Shown here piece after piece: positions 55,627 through 64,000 of a stretch of DNA of 64,000 bases. The notes beneath the pieces are model-generated. The model worked only from the letters and a program-made list of their open reading frames with translations. It was not told the DNA's origin and searched no databases. The stretch comes from Pseudoips prasinana (taxonomy: Eukaryota; Arthropoda; Insecta; Lepidoptera; Nolidae): contig OX621241.1 of NCBI GenBank assembly GCA_951640165.1, positions 14,079,001 to 14,143,000 of the forward strand, written 5' to 3'. Every line of letters begins with the position of its first letter. Position 1 is the first letter of the stretch. Both the position numbers and the translations under genes were made by a program.

Positions 55627-56165
55627 ATAAATAACTAATCGTGAAAATTTATAAGATTCTGATAGAAGTTAGAAGGCAGACGCTTACTATTAGGGTACCG
55701 CCGAAGAATGTCGTCAAATATAATCCGCTGTTTCAACCTTATTTCACTGAGAAAAATACTGGCCTTTCATGTGTTCATTTCATTCACAGCGCCTTAAAAT
55801 CTAGCTTCATGTGTTGCGAGTTGCGACTAACAGCCATTAAGCTATGTACACGTCGCGCTCGTGACCGCCTCGTCGTAGCGTGCTAAGCGTCCTAACAAAA
55901 ACATTTCTCTTTTTAAACCCCATTGTCTAACTAAACTCGTTAGGTACAATATGTAAAAAAATAAAAAAAGACTTTTAAAACGGTTTATTTACACTTATTT
56001 GCAACATTTTTTTTAAACAATTAAAAAAGTTCGAGACATTACGACCGCGGACAAATTTTAATTTTATTGCTCATTCTTTGCTATTTTATATCATTTTTCC
56101 TTACCTTCTAACGAGCTTCGCAGTATTCATGCATCTGTCAAATGATAAAACCAGTAATTAACTTT
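55627..56165. other. No feature recognised
   Basis: The 81-codon frame 55641-55886 lacks any motif and has no splice or promoter support. Confidence 0.35.
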
Positions 56166-56416
56166 GACGGTCACCGTAGCCTAGTGCTCCTGCCTACGAA
56201 GCTGGTGGTCCTGGGTTCGAATCCCGGTAAGTGCAAATATTTGTGTGATGAGCACGAATATTTGTTTTTGAGTCATGGATGTTTTATGTTTTTAATTATT
56301 TATCTATCTATATAAGTAATAAGTATGTATATCGTTGCCTGGTACCCATAGTACAAGCTTTGCTTAGTTGGGGGTTCTGAGTGACATTGTCCCTAAATAT
56401 TATTATTATTATAACT
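56166..56416 (+). repeat. tRNA-derived SINE, family A, with A-box deletion
   Basis: Head GACGGTCACCGTAGCCTAGT lacks the following TTGGTAG present at 25797, removing half the A box. B box GGTGGTCCTGGGTTCGAATC intact; tail TGACATTGTCCCTAAATATT. Confidence 0.82.
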
Positions 56417-57644
56417 GACGAAGATATTTTTAATGTTTATTTTGAGTTGTAAATACAAATTTACGATTTTTTTTACTTTACTTGTGCAGACAAGACATTT
56501 TTTCTTAGTAAATTTCATGAGTTTAGAACCAATGGAATTACTTTTTAGATAGTGTCGGTAAACGGTCGTATCTTTTGATTCCGCAACAGCCCCACCCCAA
56601 ATGAATTGCCAACATGTGTATATGATATCAATTTCACCTTGTCATGTCTACGTATCGCTGAGAAAAGGGTCTTGACAGACTTGTAAATCGCCAGACAAAT
56701 ACAGAAAGACAATGAAATGATCCTAAAACGTTGTCCTTCTTCCTTTTTATGTGCGGAACCTAACGTAAAAACAACGATCCCGTAAGATTAATCAAAAACA
56801 AAAATATATTTAATTTCAGATCCTCAAACTTCTTATGTAAGCCCAGTACAACTTGAATCGTTACTTGCGTAGTACTAATGTACTGGTACCGCAAACTTTT
56901 GGCTTAAATCCACAAGGCATATTAAAATCTCGATATTTCCATCGAGTACTTACCGTACCGAATCATGTCAGTGCGAACAAGTAGGTCGTGGGGTAGGTCG
57001 GGGTAACCCGGGCATTGGGCCGACGCAGCCTCCCGGCGTCCTAGTTTACGGATAACCCGGACCGGGGCACACGAGTGCGTAAGGATTCAAACGACCTTTA
57101 AGAAGACTTTTAAGAACTTGGACTATATAAATTGAGACTCTTTTTAAACATCTGTGGAGCGAAAATGAAGCTGTCTATTCGGTTATGAATGTATAACCAA
57201 TATTACTCAACAGTTACAGTCATGTTGATCAGCGCCGCGAGCAAAAATAATTTAGGTCGTAATTAAAACAAAATTACAAGTTTACTTTGTAGTTATTCTT
57301 TTAATGAAAAAAATTGTTACTTCAGATGGGCCAATTACAATGGCCCGGCGAGCCGTAGGTTGCGTGTAGGGGTTTTAAATCAAACTTTTATATTTTGTAT
57401 GAATGGAAGTATTTACAAAGAGTAACTAAATAGTTTGAAAAAGATCAACCTGTAGGACAATACCTCTACATTGCAGTACTCAACAAAACGTTACGTTACG
57501 TAATAATTTCCTCGTTGGTCTAAAGGTAATGTTCAACCGCAAATAATGTAGTGTTGTAGTGTCTTCTTGCCTAGTGTAACGTTATAATATATATAACGGC
57601 CCTAAATTCTATTAGAACTTTTACTTGAGACAAAACAGGTCCAA
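56417..57644. other. No gene; GC-rich island at 56940-57080
   Basis: Mostly AT-rich. 56975-57080 is strikingly GC-rich (GTAGGTCGGGGTAACCCGGG, GACGCAGCCTCCCGGCGTCC, AACCCGGACCGGGGCACACG) with no open frame. It may be the 5' part of an unidentified LINE or a host regulatory block. Confidence 0.3.
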
Positions 57645-57720
57645 ATCAAAGACCGGCAATTGTGGAGATCTTTGGGGGAGGCCTTTGTCCAGCAGTGGAC
57701 TGATATGATGATGATGATGA
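57645..57720 (+). repeat. LINE 3'-end relic, family RTE-1
   Basis: ACCGGCAATTGTGGAGATCT, TTGGGGGAGGCCTTTGTCCA and GCAGTGGACTGATATGATGA with an ATG repeat tail; a short, well-preserved 5'-truncated insertion. Confidence 0.75.
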
Positions 57721-58312
57721 AAACAAAACAGTTTTATCTTTCATTGGACTAAAGTTATTTTTTAAAATTTTTACATATTACCTTCAACATTTTCCTCAGA
57801 AATAAGAGGCTTTTATTGTTTTGTAGCAGCTTGTGAAGTTTAGAAAATTGTGACGTTTATCATTTCAGACGATTGAAATACATTTTCCGGTAGACATCCA
57901 ACCATTTTCCGGGTACTCCTCCCGGGCTGCTATGCTAATACATAGCTTTGACCCGGTCGTAACCCAGTTTATTTATTATTGAGATGCTTTACAAACAGAG
58001 TGCTAACAAAAAGGTCTCAAGTAAGATGTCAATCTTATTATTGAGAAGGGTGTATTTACGGTATTCATTTACGAGGACTCGTATGGACATGTTTACAGTA
58101 AACAACGTATAATATTAACTCTGTGATAATATACTACAACATGATTTTAATTTATAACATGACTAATGCACCGCTTTTAAAATTGACCACTGTAGCTGGG
58201 AAAAGCTCGCTGAAAATAGACTTGAATATGCAAACGTGTAGTGGAGGGTCGTAAGATCTGTGATGAAGCCTGGTTCGGAGTACTTGCTGATAAAAGACAG
58301 AAGTGACATGAA
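57721..58312. other. No feature recognised
   Basis: AT-rich; decayed LINE coding sequence may precede the next feature, but stops interrupt it (TGA at 58304). Confidence 0.35.
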
Positions 58313-58429
58313 ACCGGCTCAGCACCAACCACCGCAAACTTCTCTTGTCAAGCCTGCGGCAAGCTATGTCGCTCTCGCATCGGTTTGTTTAGCCACCAAA
58401 AGAAATGTCTCTCGGACAATGCGCCGTAA
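58313..58429 (+). pseudogene. C-terminal zinc-finger tail of a LINE polyprotein
   Basis: The frame ends with FSCQACGKLCRSRIGLFSHQ then KKCLSDNAP and a stop at 58427-58429. C-x2-C...S-R-I-G-L-x-S-H-x4-C is a single zinc-finger motif that I associate with the C-terminus of some endonuclease/RT LINE proteins. Everything upstream is lost or frameshifted. The longer frame given by the Met at 58260 is a different, wrong frame. This could instead be a decayed host C2H2 protein, less likely given the repeats around it. Confidence 0.5.
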
Positions 58430-58469
58430 ATCATCTGTAACAGACGCAAAGGCCATATATATAATGCAG

Positions 58470-58660
58470 TTACCGTAGGAGGCTTTCACTGCATCACCGG
58501 ACTATACAGTCGTCGTCTAGCAAATATAGACTACAAACTAAGTACCCACGTCGGAAGGGTACGTTAATACGTTACGCGGGTTTCTCTTCCATTTCGTTTC
58601 GGAGAGGGCAATTCATCGATTTGAAAGCAAACTAAGGAAGGACTAACTCATGGAGGGTGA
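58470..58660 (-). repeat. Diverged family K relic
   Basis: On +: GTTACCGTAGGAGGCTTTCA, CTGCATCACCGGACTATACA, GTCGTCTAGCAAATATAGAC and TACAAACTAAGTACCCACGT match the 19501-19888 insertion. Confidence 0.65.
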
Positions 58661-59585
58661 ACTACGACATGAAACTGAAATGAGCTATATAAATTTAAAA
58701 CTCACCCGCAAATAAGGGACTTTTTACAATCAATTTGTTTTGTGTTTGATCACAATCCCAACTGATGGTGTGGAAGAGGGATGGATGTGCCCATACGCCT
58801 ATTCCCTCTAAGTCTAGGTATAGAATGTATTTTTTATAAAGTCCTAATATTCTTTCGCTAATAGGAGAGTTAGCTAACATGCATTTATAAAATCTTCATG
58901 TTAGTTTTTAAATGTTTGTGTCATCATCGTTTTAGTTTTTAGACTAAATTAAATTCTTTTATGTGCATTATTTAGCTATTCAAATATTTATTATTTTATT
59001 ATAATACGTAATGGGGGTAACTATCCGTGGATCGTCCTCACACGTGGGCGCTATCAGAATATCAGCGCTGTCACAATATTGCGACGGCCAATGCTGTGAT
59101 GCCTTTTGCTTTTCATCTAGAACGGACTATTCATATTATAAGGTTTTCAATATTTACTTTTCTGTTATTCTATCATTTGGTTATATCCGTCTTGGTAATT
59201 AATAAATGTTTTTTTTTTCAGTAATTCGTTCTATTATAATAAATCCACTTGACAAAAAATAAATTTATAGTTGATATGTTAATCGAATGGAACATAATTA
59301 CTTAGATTTTAAGTAACAATGATATTATGTGCGATATGGTAACAATGATATAACAGAAACGATTATGGACTCTATATATCAGTGATAAAGTCAACAATTC
59401 CTTGTACATCGTTTTATGCTAGTATCGTAAACAGTAATGACTTGGAAGGCTTCATTGGCTACTTGAATTACTTCCGCATGAGGCCACGGCTGGAGTCGAT
59501 GGAGCTGCACTAAAACGGCCTCGAGTATAAACAGAGATGGTTCCAGAGACAACTAACATAGTAGAGTAATAATAATCGTTACCAT
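58661..59585. other. No gene recognised
   Basis: AT-rich. A block at 59020-59100 (CACGTGGGCGCTATCAGAAT, ATCAGCGCTGTCACAATATT) is weakly echoed at 60485-60540 and may be a further repeat; the two frames over it are unsupported. Confidence 0.35.
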
Positions 59586-59958
59586 GATGATGTCCTCTCG
59601 ACCGAATTTCGGCCACGGCGCGGCGGCCAGTCTTAATGGAGACTAGCCAATTGCACAGGACATATTATAGTGCACAAGTGTGTGCGCAAACACAGGGGCA
59701 CTTTCTATTCCATCACTCTTATGATCCGATGGGACGCCTAGCGACACGACCGGAAAGAGTTCAGGTACAGGACCGACGGCTTTACGTGCTCTCCGAGGCA
59801 CGGGGGTGTAAAACCGCCAACTTCCAGACTTCGGGCGGATACTGAGAAATTTCTTTTTACGGAAAAATCCCAAAATCACTTTTTGGCCCGACCCGGGATT
59901 TGAACCCAGGACCTCATTATCTGCGGTTGAACACGCTACCGCTAGACCAACGAGGCTG
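59586..59958 (-). mobile_element. Long tRNA-derived SINE, family D, with target duplication
   Basis: Full reverse copy bounded by a 10-bp direct repeat TCGTTACCAT at 59576-59585 and 59959-59968. Inverted B box GGATTTGAACCCAGGACCTC at 59898-59917 and head CGCTACCGCTAGACCAACGA. The duplication supports retrotransposition of the family. Confidence 0.82.
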
Positions 59959-59985
59959 TCGTTACCATACTAATGTTTATATAGT

Positions 59986-60192
59986 AACTGCTGGTGCAGT
60001 GGTTAGTGACCTTAACTGGTAAACCAGAGTTTGTGGATTCGATCCCCACCTAGGTCAATTCATTGTGTGATGAGCACGATTTTTGTTAGTTTATAAGTAT
60101 ATTTATCAGATGTCTAGTTATTAGTTCAGGCTGAGCCTAGTTAGGGATCAGATGGCAATGTGCTAGTTATCCCGAGATATTTATTATTTAAC
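59986..60192 (+). repeat. tRNA-derived SINE, family C, full copy
   Basis: GCTGGTGCAGTGGTTAGTGA A-box region (head at about 59990), GTGGATTCGATCCCCACCTA (B box), CATTGTGTGATGAGCACGAT, CTGAGCCTAGTTAGGGATCA, and end GTTATCCCGAGATATTTATT. Confidence 0.75.
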
Positions 60193-60964
60193 AATATTAT
60201 TCTTATGTTTTATTTTGTGAGACACTTCAATTTATTAATTTAAATTAATTTACGTTAGTTAAATATCGTTACTGTTATAAAATAAATCTTATTGTAAATT
60301 ATTTCCTACAATCCGTGTACCTAAATATCTATATGTACCTATAAATAATTATAAATTAATTATATATTACTACGAATATGTTCTGACTATTTACAAGCAC
60401 TTTTTTGAAGTTTACGTGAATAAAAACCTTTTTTATTTTATTTATCTATTTGTCTCTGACGTATACATATCTATAAGAAATTGTCCGTGAGAATCACTTG
60501 GCACTACAGAATTATCAGCGTTACAACAATTTTTTGTGTTATATTTATGCGTAATTTTATTGTATGTGTAATTATAAAAATATAATCGTATTTGTAATAA
60601 AAATAGCAAGGAACACTTAAGAAGCTCATTCCACCCACAAAACAGAATAAGTTTTAGAACATCAGTTCACAATGAAAATAAACGCTAAATAACTCACCTA
60701 GTTCAAAATGAAGATCACAAACATTTTCATCGCCATCTTAGACTGGCAGTAATCGAAGATGGCGGCGAAACTCTAAGTCGCTCTTCAGTATTATACGAAT
60801 CCCTATGTTCGCAATTCTATGATTGTTCAACCATAAAATCACAGGAAATCACGAGACTATTCTCGTGATTTTAATGGTCAAACATTGTAGACCGACATGA
60901 GTCTTATTCGCGATGCTCTCTGCGATAAAACTTTGATAAAATAGTAAAAAAAATCTTCTGTATA
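60193..60964. other. No gene; short hairpin
   Basis: Perfect 11-bp hairpin AAATCACGAGA/TCTCGTGATTT at 60846-60871. Otherwise AT-rich with CGCCATCTT/AAGATGGCG inverted words near 60732-60765. Confidence 0.4.
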
Positions 60965-61260
60965 GTTATCATCATAATCATTTCAGCCGAAAGACGTCCA
61001 CTGCTGGACAAAGGCCTCCCCCAAAGATCTCCACAATTGCCGGCCTTGCACTATCCGCATCCAGCGATTTCCAGCGACCCGCACAAGATCATCGGTCCAT
61101 CTTGTAGGGGGCCTGCCCACGCTGCGTCTTCCGGTTCGTGGTCGCCACTCGAGAACCTTTCCACCCCAGCGGCCGTCGGCTCTACGAGCTATGTGCCCTG
61201 CCCACTGCCACTTCAGCTTGGCAATTCTTACGGCTATGTCGGTATAGTTATAGAATACGT
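60965..61260 (-). pseudogene. RTE-type LINE: reverse transcriptase C-terminus and 3' end (RTE-1)
   Basis: The minus-strand frame to the stop at 60983 reads IAKLKWQWAGHIARR, then GRWGGKVLEWRPRTGRRSVG, RPPTRWTDDLV and QQWTSFG. This is the well-known end of insect RTE-type proteins. Conserved W, H and R positions are intact, so the copy is fairly young. It is followed by a 3' tail rich in ATGATTATGATG. 5'-truncated, with no palm domain or endonuclease. It defines the family for the many shorter RTE-1 tails in the window. Confidence 0.9.
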
Positions 61261-61737
61261 AATTCGCTAAGAGTACTTCACAAAGCACGGAGATACCGCG
61301 AAACAAACGATATCCTTCAACATTTTTAAGTCGGTTAATTATATTTCAAAACTAATAATAAATGGAACAAAAAACACCAATCACCGATTTTAGATTATTT
61401 CCGACAAAAACAGAATCACGAGTTTCATCCAACGGTTCTTTGGAATAACGTTACACAACCCACGAACTGCAGAATTGATATTCAAAATTCGCTCTTTTTG
61501 AATATTTCACCATTGATGAGCTCTTAAGCCGCCGATATGACGTGAATGCTACAAATTGAAAAACAATATTCGTCACACAACTGCGAATGAGCCTCACACA
61601 GCTATTTTGACGTCGATCTGTTGAATATCAATTAGTTCTACCTACAATCTTTGTAATTGCACAATATGCAGAAACACAAAAACAAAGTCTGAGTATGTTA
61701 ATAGGTGTGGTGCCTGCACCTACTCATAACAAATTCA
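61261..61737. other. No feature recognised
   Basis: AT-rich, no supported ORF. Confidence 0.35.
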
Positions 61738-61950
61738 TCATCATCATCATCATTATAACAGCTGTAAGACTGCTGGACAAAAGCCACCCCCAAAAATCAT
61801 CTATGTATGTGCCATAATCGTCACGCTGGGCACACGGGTTGGCGCTTGCAGTAACATGGTCATAGTACTAAGAAAGAAGCCTCCTCTGGTAGATATTCCT
61901 CGGGTCGACTTCTACGCCCCCCACGGGATGAGATGGGGTACGGACATTCT
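61738..61950 (-). repeat. LINE 3'-end relic, family RTE-2
   Basis: CATCATCATCATCATTATAA tail, CAGCTGTAAGACTGCTGGAC, CGTCACGCTGGGCACACGGG and CCCCCCACGGGATGAGATGG; the inverse of 1641-1874. Confidence 0.65.
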
Positions 61951-62039
61951 GATATTTAGAAATAACGAATTATAAAGCACAAAATCGTCCCAAAATAAAC
62001 GATTATATTAAGTATGAATTGCGATAGCAAACAATTTAC

Positions 62040-62280
62040 ATAGACTCACGCCTGCTTCCCAGAGGGGTAGGCAGAGACAACGGATTTCCATTTGTCACGA
62101 TCTTTGCATACTTCTTTTGCCTCGATTACTGTCATTATATTCTTCATACATACTCGCCGGTTTAGGGTACTTCTGACCTGCCCTTTCTTGAGAACATCTC
62201 CAATTTGGTTAGACAATGTTCGACGACAAAAAAACAAACGTCGTTCAAACAATTTAATAGACAAATATACATTATACAAA
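62040..62280 (-). pseudogene. LINE ORF C-terminal fragment (different family)
   Basis: The minus frame ending about 62046 reads EAKEVCKDRDKWKSVVSAYP then SGKQA and stop. This terminal motif recurs at the end of LINE proteins in moths, as I recall. Upstream residues include GQVRSTLNRRVC. Only the last part of the ORF is present. Confidence 0.6.
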
Positions 62281-62410
62281 CGTTTAATTCAAACTAAAGA
62301 ATTATAATGCGTTTAAATTTGGTTAGTATGGTTTTCTATTCGAATATGCTTCAATATTTCTAGTACCTTACTTTACGTATTTGGTTCAAAGAAGAAAGAA
62401 AGAAGTCAGC

Positions 62411-62950
62411 TCATCATATCAGCCGAAAGAGGCCCACTGCTGGACAAAGGTCTCCCCAAAGATTTCCACAATTGCCGGTCTTACGTTACTCGCATCCAGC
62501 GGCTTTCAGCGACTCTCACAAGATCATCGGTCCATCTTGTAGGGGTCCTGCCTACGCTACGACATTCGGTTCGTGGTCGCCCCTCGAGAACCTTTCAGCC
62601 CCAGCTGCCGTCGGTTCTACGATCTGCCCACTACCACTTCAAGCTTGGCAATAATTCGGGCTATGTAGGTTACCTACTTTGGTTCGCCTGTGGATCTCAG
62701 CATTTCTGATTCGATCTCGCAGGGAAACTCCAAGCATAACCCTCTCCATTGCTCTTTGGGTGACCTTGAGCCGTCTGATAATGCCCATATTGAGCGACCA
62801 CGTCTCTGTTCTGTAAGTCATCTCTGGAAACACACAATGGTCGAAGACTTTCGACTTGAGACACTGCGGTAGTAGTGGTGCCCAGCCGATTTGGATTCTA
62901 CGATTGACCTTCTTCTCGCAGTTGGATAACGAACGTTGAATACGTAGATA
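62411..62950 (-). pseudogene. RTE-type LINE: longer, decayed reverse transcriptase C-terminal region
   Basis: In minus orientation the frame from about 62940 reads NRRIQIGWAPLLPQCLKSKV, then MTYRTETWSL, RRLKVTQRAMERVMLGVSLR and DRIRNAEIHRRTKV. These residues are typical of RTE reverse transcriptases just upstream of the part seen at 60965-61260. A frameshift near 62660 separates it from the terminal segment and the 3' tail (62411 onward, TCATCATATCAGCCGAAAGA). Dead copy of the same family. Confidence 0.85.
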
Positions 62951-62954
62951 CCTT

Positions 62955-63150
62955 TTGTATGTAAAAGGGCGGCAAACGCGCAAGTGGGTCACCTGATGGT
63001 ATGTGATTACCCGCGCCCATGGACGCTCGCAACACTAGAGGAACCGGCCGCGGCGTTTAAGAAAGGAATAGAAAGAAGGTTGCCATGTCATATACTGTAT
63101 CGGAAATACCTCTGCAATTAATTGATTCCACAGAATGGCAGTGCGCGGCA
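62955..63150 (-). repeat. Family L repeat, reverse copy
   Basis: GTATGTAAAAGGGCGGCAAA, AAGTGGGTCACCTGATGGTA, GCGCCCATGGACGCTCGCAA, and further LINE-like sequence to CAGAATGGCAGTGCGCGGCA. Confidence 0.7.
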
Positions 63151-63744
63151 GAATCTTAAAAATATATATAGATTAATTTTATAAAGAACTATATATAATA
63201 ATTCTTTATAAATTTAATTCTTGTGAAATGCACGGTTGTAGATGACCATTCATCCAGGTGATAAGGATGAAATTTCCTATTTTGGCGAGAGGTTCTATGC
63301 CGGAATGTGGCGGCAGTTATAAACTCGTACAATTCCTTTGCAATTAAGTAAAAACATAAGAAAATATGCATGTAAAATAAGAAGATATGTGTAAGACAAG
63401 ATAGGTCGTACAGAGGGCGATTGCAAACTGCATACATAACATATGAGGCTGAACTGATCCGCTCATCCGTATTCAAGGGCGATCAGGCTGCTTGCAGCAA
63501 CAGAATGTTCATGACGCAGTGACGTAATTCGTCTCGTTAAACGCGATTCACTGAAACAGTAAGGTAATGGTTAAACTGATTTGTTTATAAGCCTATAAAT
63601 AACCTAGAAGTAATTATGTATCACTAACTATAATACTATAGACAGGTTCTGACTGTATATAATGGATTTTTTATTTTACGTGAAGATAATTCCTTTTTTT
63701 TATTTTTTACACCTTGAATTACATAATAAATAAGTATCTTGTGA
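63151..63744. other. No feature recognised
   Basis: AT-rich; the 95-codon minus frame 63189-63476 has no domain signature. Confidence 0.35.
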
Positions 63745-63830
63745 TAACTAAGACACTGCCATCTGATCCCAAACAAGGCAAAGCCTGTACCTATGGTAAC
63801 CAGACAATGAGGGCTATCGCGGCAGGTCTA
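63745..63830 (-). repeat. SINE family C, 3' fragment
   Basis: AAGACACTGCCATCTGATCC, CAAACAAGGCAAAGCCTGTA and TGGTAACCAGACAATGAG; head missing. Confidence 0.6.
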
Positions 63831-64000
63831 CGAAACGTCAAAATACCCTGTTTTTGTTCGGGTTACGCTGTTTATTAATAAAAACTGCGATTATAACTAA
63901 ACATTTTGGTTTAAAACTAAATAAATTACAAAATGAGTAACAGCTCGATGACTGTAATAAATATTTTTCGTAAAAACATTCGTCGCGTCCACAATAACAA
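63831..64000. other. No feature recognised
   Basis: AT-rich end of the window. Confidence 0.4.

Noticed and set aside
55641..55886. 81-codon + strand frame
   Set aside because: No domain or conservation signal; bounded by SINE DNA.

Overview
The window is nuclear DNA from a moth or butterfly (Lepidoptera). It is AT-rich and intron-like, packed with tRNA-derived SINEs, RTE-type LINE tails and small foldback elements typical of lepidopteran genomes. I recognise only one host coding exon. It lies at 24952-25242 on the + strand and encodes the isoform-A-specific N-terminus of the ecdysone receptor (EcR), ending in the Gly-Lys-Ile-Gly junction that joins the common region. It has a clean splice acceptor and donor. 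No DNA-binding or ligand-binding exon is present, so almost everything else is most simply read as EcR intron or upstream sequence (inference).

Layout. 1-13.7 kb: a dead LINE reverse-transcriptase fragment (425-1078) with its 3' tail, assorted LINE and SINE relics, and two CpG-rich non-coding blocks (3480-4330 and 6145-6350). 13,742-20,251: a complete, very young Ty3/gypsy LTR retrotransposon in antisense to EcR. Its ends are a 4-bp target duplication, its two LTRs differ at one site in 798 bp, and gag and pol are intact. Its 5' LTR was later hit by a 388-bp poly(A)-tailed retroelement with a 14-bp duplication. 20.3-24.9 kb: relics, a microsatellite-bearing repeat, and a LINE-tail repeat ending about 60 bp before the EcR exon. 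25.2-64 kb: a long presumed intron with five copies of one SINE family (A), several of others (B, C, D, G), four copies of a palindromic mariner-like MITE (F), two large foldback elements, several perfect hairpins, and at 58-63 kb fragments of LINE reverse transcriptases.

How it works together. EcR-A is one N-terminal form of the steroid receptor that, with Ultraspiracle/RXR, controls moulting and metamorphosis. This exon supplies its A/B transactivation region. The transposon load does not form a pathway with it, but several insertions sit close to its splice signals or in its presumed upstream intron. No rRNA gene, bona fide tRNA gene or CRISPR array was found. Repeat family letters (A-M, RTE-1, RTE-2) are my own labels for sequences recurring inside this window.
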